Of a stretch of 64,000 bases of DNA, positions 24,058-36,514 are shown in pieces. The DNA is taken from the NCBI GenBank assembly GCA_026419785.1, contig JAODTK010004143.1:186001-250000 (forward strand), in the 5' to 3' direction. Each line of letters starts with the position of its first letter. Positions within the stretch are counted from its first letter, which is position 1. Source of the stretch: Sclerodactyla briareus. Taxonomy: Eukaryota > Echinodermata > Holothuroidea > Dendrochirotida > Sclerodactylidae. The notes under the pieces were generated by a model. It was not told the origin of the DNA and searched no databases. It saw nothing but the letters and a program-made list of their open reading frames with translations. A program made the translations under genes and the position numbers.

Positions 24058-24540
24058 GTGTTAATTATCGGGGGTGTTAATTATCGGGAGGGGGAGGGGG
24101 GGAAAACATATGAGGTAGCACCATCTAAGCGGAGCGCCACCATTGTTGGCGTAGCGGACAAGGAAATTCTTTTCGTTTTACAGACCCCTCAGATTGCAGG
24201 AAACGGCATCTCCTGAACCGTAAGGCAGTAAGCAAAATCCCAAAATGTCAATAAATTCCCGGATTTTTTATTTCAAGAAGCATTCTTGAAAGAACTTATC
24301 AATGTTTTTGCCGTACAATTCGGGCCCACGTCGGTTGTTGACGCGTAGGGTACAAGAAAAAAAAGTTTTACAGAAAAGAAAACAAGAAACACTCTTGAAG
24401 GAAATGATCTACGTTTATTCATTACAATTCGTGCCCACCATCGTGGGTGCGCGTACCGTACAAGAAAAAAGTCTAATAGAACCCCCCCTCCCCCCCCCCC
24501 CCCCCCCCCAGATGAGGGCGCGGCACTCCCCGCGACGTAT
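24058..24540. mobile_element. Fragment related to the 18153-19050 element
   Basis: ATCTAAGCGGAGCGCCAC at about 24124 and the following TTGCAGGAAACGGCATCTCC parallel the interior of the A-only element (ATTGCCTTAAACGGCACC at about 18270). G-rich and C-rich blocks (poly-C at 24481-24509) bracket it. Clean ends are not seen. Confidence 0.45.
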
Positions 24541-26080
24541 GGCAGTATGCAATTACTGAAATGAAGTATATTTCCGGAAAACTGATCGATTTGTTGATTT
24601 CTCATCGTGGTCTCCTTTCCTACCATAGCCATAGCCATGTCTTAGAGATATTCCATCGAGGACCCTTCCAATTGGGTTGGAGGCTGCCTGCATTTCATTG
24701 AACATTGTTTGCCCATCACTGTCATGGAAAAGGTGTGCATTTTTTCGGGCATTTTGGAATCGAGGAATTGAGCCAGTACAGCAGACAGTTGGTCATTAAT
24801 TTTTTCAGATTCATTTCTGCTCAAATTTTTCGTCAAAATTTATCATGTCTCAGAATTGTTTCGCCCCGCTCCGCGCCTGTACGTGTCAATCACGTCAACC
24901 TTCATTCAATAATGTGCACGATTCCCTGCCCTGATGTTTTCGTTAGCTTTCATCTTCTATTAAAAACAGGCACGTCAGACTGGCAAAGCCAATCTGAACA
25001 CTAAGGATCAGAAGTAGACTAAACTAGTGGGTGCAGTGCTTAAGAAAATGGCCACTTGGATGCCGGCCATCGTATTAGTTGCGAGTGGGGGTAGGAGGAA
25101 GGGGGTGGTTGCCAACATGCATCAGTCCTTACTAACCCAATTCTCCTCGTGGGCTACCCATATATTCACCACACTTGAAGATGGACACGTATGGACAAAA
25201 ATCATATTTGCCAGAATGCTGACAGAATTATTGTACACATGGGCCTACTGTATTATACATGTAACGGAAAGTGGGATACAGCGCGCGCGGCGGGATTTGT
25301 TTTTTGTTTCTTTGCAGTTCGACCTTCTAACATAAAATTCAAGCAGTCTAATAAGAAATATGAGTTAGACTTGCTTCGTTATGCCCGTACTTACATGATG
25401 ATAGAAGATGATTCGTCAGTCGCCACCCACATTTTTTTTTTTTTTTTTTGGGGGGGGAGTTGATATTATGTCCCCCCACCAAGAATATTGGGGGGGAACA
25501 TGAACCGCGCCCCCCCCCCCCCCCCCGCGTGATCGCCGCCCATGAGTCTGTCAAACTTGCTAAAACTAAAACATGTAACATGCCCTACTAAACACAACCA
25601 AGGACACAGAGTATCATTTTATTGCGAAATCATTTCCTGGTGGTGTACTAAATACGATACTGACGAGACCGAATCATCTAAATATGATTTTTAATGCCAC
25701 GACGTGATGATTGAACAATCTCGAGCCCTGAAACTGAAGTATACGGTTAAGACTGTTGTGGCCCAGGATCTTACTCGAATTTTATGTTTGAATTGATGTG
25801 CAGGTGGGTCTGGTTTGTAGACTGATACAGGACTCCTTCTCGGGACCTACTATGCCGCGGATATAAACAAGTATTTGAACCTAATTTCTCCCTTCCCACC
25901 CACCTCTCCTCTCCATCACAATCTGATGTCGTTGCGAATGACTGTTACATAGACATCGTGTGAATCGAAACAAACAGGCTTTTCACATCATATTTACATG
26001 CCTATGCCTTATATTGTCGGAATTCATGTCCGCAAGTCGCCCCCCCCCTCACACACACTCAAACGTTTAAACCCAGCAAG
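24541..26080. other. Unique spacer with poly-T/G and poly-C runs
   Basis: It contains a T18-G8 junction at about 25431-25458 and a poly-C run at about 25510-25526. No gene or element end is recognised. Confidence 0.45.
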
Positions 26081-26083
26081 TCC

Positions 26084-26086
26084 ACA

Positions 26087-26161
<75 letters not shown>

Positions 26162-26174
26162 CACACACACACAC
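26084..26174 (+). repeat. (CA)n microsatellite
   Basis: About 45 CA units with one phase slip near 26160. Frames across it on both strands are repeat artefacts. Confidence 0.95.
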
Positions 26175-26179
26175 AAAAG

Positions 26180-28350
26180 AGGAAAAACAAATCAGGACTA
26201 TGGTTGTCGAAATATTGGCAATTTTGATTTTGCGTTCTAAGCCATGCCCAACCATGAATATTAGTTAGATCGGCACCAATACACACACACGCACACAGAT
26301 ACCCCCATTCGACAAATGTTGCTTTGCAGGGGATTTGAGGCCAGTTACCAGGAAAAAAAATATATGAAGTCACTTATATTGACGGACTTCCGCTTAAAAT
26401 TGCCATGTAACTGTGTTTGTTGAGATGACGGAGAAGTTTGAGGACAAAGGCAAATCTATCGGTGAACTAAATGCACCAAAATTGACCAACGGTTATTCTT
26501 TAGAGAAGCCGCGGGCTGTGGTAAATACCCTGCGAGATACATTCGAAAAAAAATCATATAAAAAAACATGACAAGAGGTTAAGTTCAATGTTCAAACAAA
26601 TCTACACTCATTTTTCGCCATGCACATGCACATGTGTAGTGTAGCATGAATGAGGTGCTACGACCTTCTATCGATGGATGCAGTCGCAACGGCACGAATC
26701 CAAGTAGCTATTCCCAGGTCCGTGGTTTTCCGTTCACGTACATGACGCATCAGCCCGGTAATTATTCCGACGAGTGCCAGGTCATTACAATAAAGTAACA
26801 GAGTCTATCGCTTGTATTGTCAAGAGGAAAATATTTGGATTTCGAAAAGTTGGTTCTGAGATTCATAAAGGTAGGTGGTTGGGTTAACATTAAGTACATA
26901 GCATTCAGAGCCAAATAAAAAGTCAGATGGTTGAGTCTATTACTTAGTAGTCAGAACATGGCGGATGTTGGCATGCTATGAATCATGTAAACTCTTGAGG
27001 AACTGGCCCTTTTTTAGAAGCAGTAACAACATTACAGAGACTGCGGAAAGCATTATTCGTACCTATCCGGGAAAACTCCCCATTTTAATGCTTGGTTTGA
27101 CTCGTATTTGAACTGTCTGGTTAAAGTGGGTGGAGGGATGATATTCGCGTTGTGAATTGAGTACGGACAGACGCATCCCCACGTCCGCGCTGTGCACTGC
27201 ACGAGCGCGTAGCACGAATTACCTTCGGCATGGGTCCATGTCCGCCTTATTTTTTAGGGCCCTGGAAGCTGTAAGGTTCTAAAATGCTCTCTGCAATATG
27301 ATGCATATTTGAGAACAATTTATCGTGATTTGGTTGACAAGAATCTGGAGAATCTCAAGAACGATTCATTTAATTCTGTGCATCATAAAGCAGACGTCTA
27401 TGTAGTTGATATCAGCACAGGTCTACCCGTCCGTCGTTTTGCGAAGAATCCCGAAATAAATAATCTAATCAGGTGAAAAGAGAAGGTATGATTAAAGTCG
27501 ACTATAATCACCGGACGTATCCGGAAGGCGCGGGGGCTCTACCCATTGTAGAGAAGTAGGTCACTTAGATTGCAGGATGCGTGCGGTATTTTCGGTACTC
27601 GAAAGTTTAATTAAGTGGCGCAGCCAGGAATTTTCAGTGGTCGGCGCTGGGGTGGAGGGGGATCTGGAATATCTGTCGCGCTTCCAAGGCAGCAGGAAAT
27701 TGCACTTCCGGTCTTCCCGACCACATTTTAAAAGCTGATGCAGTGGCGTAGACCCACTTTTTGAGCGGACATTGGAATTGGCCAATGTCACCTACAGGAC
27801 ATAGAAGAAACCACCTTTTTCACATTTGATGGGGCGGGTGCGGGGGGGGGGGGGGGAGGGGGCGGGGGGAAGGGTGCGCTCACTAAAACATGTGTGCACT
27901 GTGCATGTGTTTAAATATTATGGTAAACATTACAGTTTTGTTTCATCATGCTCGTATTTATCTCATTTTTCCGAACTTATGAACACTTGCGCTAATCAAG
28001 TTTCGTTCTCAACTTTATTATGGCACTGCCTCGGATGCATGTAGTAAATGGGTTCGCCCTAACTTGATTTACTGTCCGACTATATTGGGCAGGTTTCAGA
28101 GGAATAAGCCATGGACGTTACGTAATTTCTGGAATTGGAAGAACCCGTAATTCTTCAAAATTGTTACTTTGATTGGCCAAACTTTCGATCAAAAATTTCA
28201 AGCAGTTTGCATTGGTCAAGCCAGAAACGATGACTGTGGACAACTAATTTTAGGCTCTGTATTTGTTAATAAATCGTTCTCCAAGCGGTGAATTGGAAGT
28301 GCCATGAAATAAGTAGACTGTCAGGTTGAATAGCTCATGTGGCCATCGAG
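26180..28350. other. Unique spacer with hAT-like end fragments
   Basis: AGTGGCGCAGCCAGGAATTTTC at about 27613 and CAGTGGCGTAGACCCAC at about 27740 are ends of the same family as the A-only elements, but no matching opposite end or target duplication is seen. A poly-G run lies at 27841-27855. The rest shows nothing recognisable. Confidence 0.4.
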
Positions 28351-28359
28351 GAGTCATTA

Positions 28360-28460
28360 CCGTGTGAGTCAATGGGCAATCGTGGGGATGAGTCACCTGC
28401 AATTTTCCAGCTGTGTGAGTCATGGGCCGCGGCTAAGTGCGGGGATGAGTCACCTGCAAG
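28360..28460 (+). promoter_or_regulatory. Cluster of four perfect AP-1-type sites
   Basis: TGAGTCA occurs at 28365-28371, 28389-28395, 28416-28422 and 28446-28452. The four lie in two tandem copies of a roughly 55-bp unit (GTGTGAGTCA ... GGGGATGAGTCACCTGCAA), so duplication has doubled a pair of sites. TGAGTCA is the consensus for Fos/Jun-type bZIP dimers. The cluster lies about 8 kb upstream of the first ITIH-like exon found, on the same strand. Function is inferred only; it could also be a chance feature of a repeat. Confidence 0.4.
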
Positions 28461-28779
28461 TTCAGCTGAAATGCCGTTGACGGGATTTGGGGCCCTTTAA
28501 ATTCATTTGCGATATAGGTCTGTGACTATTTCTAAATTCGAAGATAGCGAATAATACATTTCAGATGTTTTCAAACGTAAGTGGACACATGTAGTCCTGA
28601 GCTATTGGGGCAGAAACCTCTCTGTCAGAATTCCAATAACAATAGTCTCATTGTATTTTGTCGGTAGAGCCTCCAGAGCAAATCTATTGATTGCGAGTTC
28701 GGAGCCCATTGGAAGCCCGATGACTTTTTTCCGCAGTGCTGTTGGACAAGGTATGTCTCCTGAACTGTTTTCCACGCAC

Positions 28780-29035
28780 CCCCACGTGTAAAAGTGGGTA
28801 CCCTGTGAGGTTACGTGTGAAGTGTAGTGCGCGCTGTATGGGGCTGGCTGCCCTATTGGGAAGCCCCCGGGGGACACGATGAAGTGACGTACTGAAATGG
28901 GTGGCGTCTGGAGCGAACAAGCCAGAATTTCGTACTATCATAGTCGGGTGTGACAATCACTCAATTATCAGGGTATATCTTGAAGCGCTTTGAGCCTGTG
29001 GGAAGAAGCGCTGAATAAGCACTGTATATTAAAGT
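28780..29035 (+). repeat. SINE-like repeat, 3' part
   Basis: It has a central phrase CACGTGTAAAAGTGGGTACC, similar to CAGGTGCGATGGGTGGTACC in the SINE at 30564. Next comes CCTATTGGGAAGCCCCCGGG, shared with 9740 and 54670. It ends with AAGCGCTTTGAGCCTGTGGG and AGAAGCGCTGAATAAGCACT, a tail style common in tRNA-derived SINEs of marine animals. No head is resolved. Confidence 0.5.
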
Positions 29036-30563
29036 ATATTTAACTAGGCTGACTGATCACACCCCGCCCATATTCGGCCAATTCGATTGAATGATCGTGA
29101 AAATCAAAGATCCTGCCAGCCTTTTGATGTGCTTACATCGCTGGCAATATCCTCGCTCATAGGACATATCACAAAACCTGGAAGCATACGACTTTATTCC
29201 TGCACCGTCGATGGGTGCGCGGAGTGGAGGGGGGGGGGGGAGTTATTATGTCCCCCTTTCCTTTAAAAAAGTGGGAGGGGACGTGTTCCTCTATCCCCCA
29301 CAGACCACCAGCCTCTGGTCCGTGCCTGAATAACGATTATACGCAGGATTTCGAGAAGGAATCGCAAGGTTGCCCGAGGGTGGCAGGTTTGCCCGAGGCT
29401 CACGCAAGAATAATACAATTTCCCAAATACTAGAGTAGAGCTAACGTTGTACAATAAAATTGTGGGGAACCGAAGCGAACTGGTGTTTCTTCAGGAGTGA
29501 CGAAAGTTTGAGTGATTCTATATGAAATTCAGTTGAGAAGACGTTTCACATACTGTGGTTGTGAGTGAAGCAACGCTTGAGGTAAAACAGGGACCTACAG
29601 TGTCTCTGGAGAAGTCCGAATCTCATGGTTATAGAGCCATATACCGTCAGGCGTTTCAGCTGTTAGAGTGCTCAAAACTGCAGTGAACGGAACGTAAGCT
29701 GAAAAATGAAAACCATTCTGAAAGAGGCTAATCCAACTTGTTACATGTTAACTTGTAATTACTTTTTTCCAGTTTTGTTTCATTCCAGCCTAGTCATACG
29801 TCCCTTGTACAGGGTCAAATAGTTAGTTTCGGAGACGTTGACTATCCCAGTTGAACTCCCATTTCATTGCAAACTTTGTTTGTATGAAATACGCCCGTAG
29901 GTACTGAGAAAAACTGTTAGATGACGTACGAAGTATGGCGATTTGGCGTATTGCCCAATCCACATTGACCAAGTGATAAATAACTAAGGTTATATTTTAT
30001 ACTACTATATACAGTATGTAAAGACGTATGATAAGGACTGGGCGGGCCCACACAAAATGCCGATATTTGATGGACTATCAAGGGGAACTAAACGACAGTT
30101 TTCTTTTGACTATATCAGCCCATGGAATTATCATGATTTAAAGAAGAGAGGTTTCAGACAGCTGGCATATTTCACGAGGTTATCAGAGACATATCGAAGC
30201 CGGTGTTCGTTGATCCGTCCACCGACTAGTGTAGAAAGTATAGAGCAGTACATTTGATGGTGATAGCCTCAGATAGGAGATGATTTTCTTCGGAGCAGCA
30301 ATTCTGATTGGCCTCCAGTTAATTGGCCGCCGGAGACGCACTCGGTTCGGAGATCCCCCTCTGGAGTTCTTGCAGGTCCTCTCCTGTGAGTAAATTAATT
30401 TTCAATATTCAAGTATTCCATGGTTGAAGTGGTATATATATTTCTACCCCCCCCCCACCCAGTACTCTAATAGTATCATTTGGTTTAGGTAAACTTTAAT
30501 TCTAAGAATCAGTTGGACATTGCGGGACCAGATCAGAATGAACCAAATTAGTTGAGAAGACCA
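29036..30563. other. Unique spacer, G-rich fragment near 29230
   Basis: GGGGGGAGTTATTATGTCCCCC at about 29229-29255 resembles a block at 25450-25475, suggesting a shared G-rich repeat. Otherwise nothing is recognised. Confidence 0.4.
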
Positions 30564-30735
30564 GGTCGTGATCGCCTAGCGGTAAGGCCCAGGACTCGTA
30601 ATCCAGGTCGTGGTTCGAGCCTTCACCACGGTGTGTCCTAGGCAAGAACTTTCCCTCCAGTGCTAACTCCACCCAGGTGCGATGGGTGGTACCTGTGAGA
30701 TGGTATGTATGGTGAGTGCTCTAATAAGCTGCTAT
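30564..30735 (+). repeat. tRNA-derived SINE
   Basis: The head has an A box (TGATCGCCTAGCGGTAAGG, 30569-30587) and a perfect B box (GGTTCGAGCC, 30612-30621). It is followed by a conserved-style core, CACCCAGGTGCGATGGGTGG. Stem pairing is partial, so it is a SINE and not a tRNA gene. Confidence 0.75.
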
Positions 30736-33100
30736 TTAATTGGACGTTTGTAACTAGAATAGACTTTTCCGGTGTCCTGAGATTTCTAACCATCTCCTAC
30801 GCTTCGGGCTACCAATTGGAGTATTCATATCGAAAATTCGGCCCCACGTAGTAAAATCGCCCCCAAAACGCGTCTGATCACGTTAATTTTACACTAGTGC
30901 GGAACCCATTCCAATAGGCGGGCAAATTGAGGACTGGTTCAACGAGGCCTGACCGTAAACTAATGTCACAACGAATGACGCATATGTGGCGTGGTCCTTT
31001 TTTCTCGGTGTGAGCTATATGGCAATCTCGTCGAAGTTATCATCCTGTTCCGCTACTGTGGAAAACTCAACTAGTGACTATCATTCCCATGTAGCCAGGG
31101 CAACACGAAACATGAACAGCGCACATGATCTCAAAATGAATTATCATCAGATAAGAAATACCGATTTGTATCGTTTGGCTCGAAAGATAACAATTACAAT
31201 TGAAATTTCTCTTATATAAGATGATCTTTCGAAAAGCATACGTGGTGAACAAAAAACATGTCATAGTGAAATATTGGATGATGGATCTTGAATGATGATT
31301 AGTGAACTCCATCGGACAGTCCAGTGCTCGGGTGTTGGAGGAGATACGAGCTGGTGTTTACAACGCGAAACTCTTTCAAGTAATGTTTTCAATATGTGTT
31401 CAAGAGAAATACCTACAGATAACTGCACCAGTTCGTACAGTGTATCATAAATGAGATACTGGGACTGAAGAGCTCTTATCTTACTGGTAATACCACCAAC
31501 CTGTCTGACTTAGAAGAATATAGATCTGTTGATCAATCGTCCTCGATTGCTCCATGGCGAAAACTCTTCCAGGTCTTAATTGCTGGACCACATGACTGTC
31601 ATTGGTGCGATAAATGAAAACGAATAGTAGTGTTTTTGCGTGCTGGCCGGTCCATGGTATATTTAGATATTACTAATAAGGGATACTCTTGAAGAGACAT
31701 CACCGAGTGACGATTTAACAGCTTCGATAAATATACTCAGGGTACGATTAATGAAGGAGATAAAACAATTTGTATGCGATTCGCTTGCCGGTACCTTGTT
31801 CGAAATGGTGAAAGATTTGATCACAGCATCATTTAAGCCCCACAGATGTAGCTTCTAGCTAGATCGTATTACTTGCGGAAAAGTCATTCACATTCCAAGT
31901 GTCAACTAGTTTCAAAAACAGATTTTAAGGAAATGAAGATTCAAAACAGAAATGTTGTTTTCTTGCCTGCAAATTAGTATGGAGCTAGGTCAGGATACCT
32001 TAGACGTCTTGGTTAGATGGGTGATTAAATTGGGTGGGTGTCTCCTGTATCTTCTTATAGTTGAGTTCGAATGCTATTTGAGGTTTGTTTCTTGTATGGG
32101 ACCCATATGGAGTAGATGTCCATATGCCTATTCTGTTATTCCTGTGTAATATACATGTGGCAAAAATATCAGTCCCTTAACATTGTAAATATTAGAGTGC
32201 AGAAGATACTATATGAATAAATACAACGCGTTGCATTGTAACAGATAAAAACTGAGCAATTATAAACTTAATAGTTCGAAGAAATTCAGTCAACATTTCG
32301 GATGGAAGTTAAACAACCAACAACGGAGGAGAACAAAAATATTCCATATTTATATTTTGGATATAAATCATTGGCCGAAATGGAGGAACCAAGAGCATAT
32401 TAAAATAAGGCCAGAAGTATTCTGCGATTCAATCAAAGAAAATCTTTGAGTGAGATGTTTTTGGATTTTCGCACGATGTCTATAGAAAATCAAAGGATTC
32501 CTTTTCACTGACTCCATTTCCAGCCTCTTGTCGCCTAAGACGGAAGCCTCGTAGGTCCACTGAACAATAACGTTCAAGTGATTAGTGTTTGCCTTCGTGA
32601 AAATTAATTATGCCATCCCAACTGACTAATGAGGTTGAAACTAGTCCGCAGATATATGTTAATTCATTAATAAACCCCCTGAACGTCCCTGTTTAGCATA
32701 GGACCCGACCCTGTGGTTAGCGTCAGGATTGGCGATGAAGCAACGAGCTCATCAAGCAGGGAGGGTTTCTATTCTCATCCAACCAGCTCCAAACCAGGTG
32801 AACTATTGAACCAAGATGATTACTGACACATGCGACCCATGTACCCTCACTTTTTGAAACTAATGCAATAACGCGGCTAGCTACACTGCAAGGTGCGTCA
32901 GACGTACTGATCAATACGAAACATAAAAGTGGTTGAAGATGTTGTTCGATTAATTGTCTCATAGGATTTGTCTTCCTGACTTTTTTCACTAACACTAACC
33001 AAAGAGACTCATGCGGTACCTCGAAACCAACCCCATAAAGTACACTGCCCGACATCGGATATCAAGGCGGCACGTCGGCCACATCCGGAAGAACGCCCGA
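30736..33100. other. Unique spacer, nothing recognised
   Basis: No supported gene, repeat end or RNA. Frames such as 31952-32149 lack splice context and known motifs. Confidence 0.4.
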
Positions 33101-33104
33101 TACT

Positions 33105-33162
33105 TGACGGAATCAAACCGGGACCTCTCGTATGTGAAGCGCTATGCACCGCCTCACCACTG
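33105..33162 (-). repeat. tRNA-derived SINE head
   Basis: Read on the minus strand, TGGTGAGGCGGTGC (A box, 33159-33146) is followed by GGTTTGATTCC (B box, 33119-33109) at tRNA spacing. Confidence 0.6.
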
Positions 33163-36100
33163 GTTTGCTAGTTGCTAATATAGTGAACAGTTGTAACTGA
33201 TGGAGGTGACCCTGTAACTCCCGAGGTGTACTATAACACCATGTTCTTGTATCCCCGATAGGTAGTGCCAAACATGTCGGTTCTCCTGCTAGTAAACATG
33301 AAAGTACAAACTAGATAGAGAAGGAAGAATAGGGTAAGAAATAGCAGTTAATAAAACGGAATCTCTGGGACGCGGATGAACAAACGGCAAGGAACAAAAG
33401 TAGGTAGTCTCTGGACAAGCAACAAAATGGCAAAACAGGGGACAGAGCAACACGTCAAATCGTGTATCCGCTAATCGAGTGCATTTAATAGGGAAGAACA
33501 CGATCAGGGCCACGATAAGTATATATCCAATGTATTAGAGCGGTAGTGGTTACTAGGTCGGAGCACTGAGGCCTAATTGGGTAATGAGGGCCTCGAGATG
33601 GTAACCCAGTGGAGTGCAAGTGGTTCCCTGAGCAAGGTGAATTCATCTCGATCGTGTACTTCGCTAAAGTGTACTTTGCGACCTGTGGTGATTTTGAGTA
33701 CAAATTGCTTCTACAATGACAGCAACTACTCTTCGAGTTGTCGAAGAGAGTACTGGTTCCTATTGTGGGTATATCTTTACAGTCTTGGTACTAACATCAG
33801 TCAATAATATAGCGCTATGTAAACTAGAGATCTTCAGGGAATAATGACTGTTACGGGGCCTAGTTGCAGTGTTGAAACCGAATAACGCATTATCGGAAAT
33901 TGTAAGATCCCGAGCATAGCCCCTATCACCTTTCATTCGGACAAAGTGAGAAGAATCAGACCTAAAACTAGCAGAAATTCCTTCTCTAGGCTTAGGCCAC
34001 GACAACACGTAAAATTATCGAGGACAAAGCCAAACTTAGGAACGATGAGTGGAATTAGAATTGAGGCTTCCGGGCCAATTTCTGATGAAACTAGGCTGTA
34101 TCATTCCTACGATGTCATTCACGATTATCACAGGCTTAGTACAAGGATAGATAATAATAGGGTTTAAATTCCTGTCACAAACGTAATTTTCCCCAAGTAA
34201 TTTCAATTGACTCGAATTTCCTCTAATATATTCCGTATTGATCCAGCACACGGTAATAAACCTGATTCACGGCCACTTGCCTGAATGGACTCGATCGAAT
34301 AACTAGCTACAAACTTGACTGTGTGTACGTAGCTCGCGCCAACCCACAGGTAATATAACGATAATGAGGATGTGTCGTTGGTACAAGGTACATGTGAAAT
34401 GCGCAAGCCTGATTTTACAGCGCTATTGTGCGTTTTAAAGACAGTGCTACAACGTGTGTGGTCAGTTCTATTGTCCAATATTCAATGTCATACTAATCAA
34501 TCAGCTATAGTTCGTTAATCAAAAATAATTCTAGAAAAGATACTAAAAGAGTCAAACTAATTTTTATATTCGGTCAAGTAAAATACACTAGACATTGTCT
34601 CTACGTCTCTTCCGCGATATCCCGGTGTCACTATGGGTGGCGTGGTACTGAGTGTATACATACGTTATATAGTTGGGTATGATTCCCTTTTCATCAACTT
34701 AATTGCGGAGCAGGGGAGTCCAGACTCACAGTTATGGTTCTGGTGACGATTATTCCGGCGATGACAGTCTCTCAACAAGGGCGTCCTTTATCTCAACACC
34801 AAAGCTCAGAAACAGGGAAATACTAAACAGAATATGGGGTTTCTCTGGAAGTTAACAATGCATAAGGTATTGTGGCATTTCCTTTCAGTGGATCAGCATG
34901 GCTGATAAATGATCTCTTTCTTAAATAGATGTGATCTGCTGAGGAAATCATTCACCTGCCAGGAGACATTTTTTGCAGCGATATCCGTCTGGTCCCAATA
35001 CCTCTTGACTACAACAGGGAATGATTTCCTCCAGGAAAATAATCCTAAAATATGCTTCTCAGTTGCCCAATGATAAGATGCCAGTTCGCGCTCAGCATAT
35101 CGCTTTCGTACCCCCTATCCTCAAGTGAATCAGCTCACATTAACACTCTAACCAGTGTATGGATGTGTTGACGGTGAACAGAAAGAATGTGGGCGACATA
35201 TCCATAACAGGCAACCACCAATTCTATAAAATAACAAAGTAGGACGATACAACATTAAAGTAGCATACTTTCGCTAGCAAAAACACTATAACAGCGGAGT
35301 CCAAGCCTAAGCACTCTCAAATGACCTGGATGACCCAGGGATACAAATACAGTCCAAACTGATCGGAAAGGACAAATCCCCACGTTAGGAAAGCAAGTAA
35401 ATATGCTAACTTTACCTACGGATGACCTCGAAATGACCTCAAATTATGTACAAGATCACCAAGTTCGTTGAAATCCATCGTTCCCTGAAAGAATCCCACA
35501 AAAATATGCTAAAATTAACGACGATCACTCTGAAGCTCCCCGGGTTGTCTATTGTGGATATGTGTGCCTAGTTTCCGATCGAACTCTAAAAACACTTGGA
35601 GATCCACTAACGTCAACATTTTCGGTGTCTACACACCTAAGTCGTCGTTTTCTCAACATTTCGTGGAGGAGGGCTTGACAACTGAACCAAAGATTGTTGA
35701 AAAGACGAATGCTCTCATCTGGGTACAGTTGCGAAGTTACTGTGATTTGAAGAGATCTCTTCAAGTACCGCGCAAAAATCAATATGTAAGAGATATGTAT
35801 AGATGACCATGCAGATGATAAGAGATTACCGGTACACACCATAGATTCACTGTGTTCGCTGTTAGTAGCATCAGCACAACAAAAAAGGCCTGTAATGTCT
35901 TAGCTAGAGTTGTAATAACCCAGTGATGGCAACGCTTTACCTATATAGTGTCTTAGATGTCGGCAAAATTTGTACCCCTTCCCCTAATCCGTCACCCAAA
36001 CACGAAATGGAATTAACTGGTGACGCCACTGTAAGGTGACTGTAACGTGGTCGAATGTTTTCGCTTTTACTATGAAGCCGGTGTGCCCTCATAACAACAC

Positions 36101-36341
36101 GCTGGTGATAGACCTGATTGATTTGACGTCGCGAAACGGAGCCAGAATTGAGAGCTACCATAATCCTGTCAAAATCACAGCACGATAGTCACAAAATCAG
36201 TCATCGTGACTGTGGTTAACAACGCAAGTGTGCCACAAGAAGTACCGTTCCACCTTCAAAATTAGTGACAATGCTTTCATCAGTAGTATACAATGTAAGT
36301 ACGTGTGTAGCATGTATGGACGTTCCTTCATTCTTTTTTAG
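33163..36341. other. Spacer upstream of the ITIH-like gene
   Basis: The 5' exons (signal peptide, start of the VIT domain) should lie here or further left, but I could not identify them. No strong promoter is recognised. Confidence 0.35.
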
Positions 36342-36514
36342 TGAGTGCGAGAAGAAGGGCGGGAATAGTACTGCACGTTTGTTGGCAGCCAACTTTCAGC
36401 AACAATATAGAGCACAAGCCACAAGGCCATGCCTATGGGTGTTTACTTCATGCGAATTATGTGGTTATCAACACGCCGCACTGAAAATTCAATTCCCGAT
36501 CGCTGTAATTCACG
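36342..36514 (+). CDS. ITIH-like exon: VIT domain, first part (tentative)
   Basis: The exon follows a good acceptor (TTCTTTTTTAG) and ends CACG|GTAACG. All 57 codons are open. Near the end the frame reads AALKIQFPIAVIH, which matches the VIT pattern of an acidic/hydrophobic strand, then F-P-x-x-A-x-I, and an upstream QQYRAQAT fits the strand before it. Identity is weak, so the assignment rests on position and pattern. An alternative acceptor is CCAACTTTCAG at about 36400. Confidence 0.45.

Noticed and set aside
23683..24216. 177-codon frame as a gene
   Set aside because: It crosses a 30-base poly-G run and a hAT-type MITE end, and has no recognisable domain.
26059..26373. Cys-Val and Thr-His repeat frames
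   Set aside because: These are translations of the (CA)n microsatellite.
30564..30640. Functional tRNA gene
   Set aside because: A and B boxes are good but the acceptor stem does not pair and a SINE core follows.
35549..35842. Overlapping 84- and 97-codon frames on both strands
   Set aside because: No motif, no splice context consistent with the ITIH-like gene, and no homology recognised.
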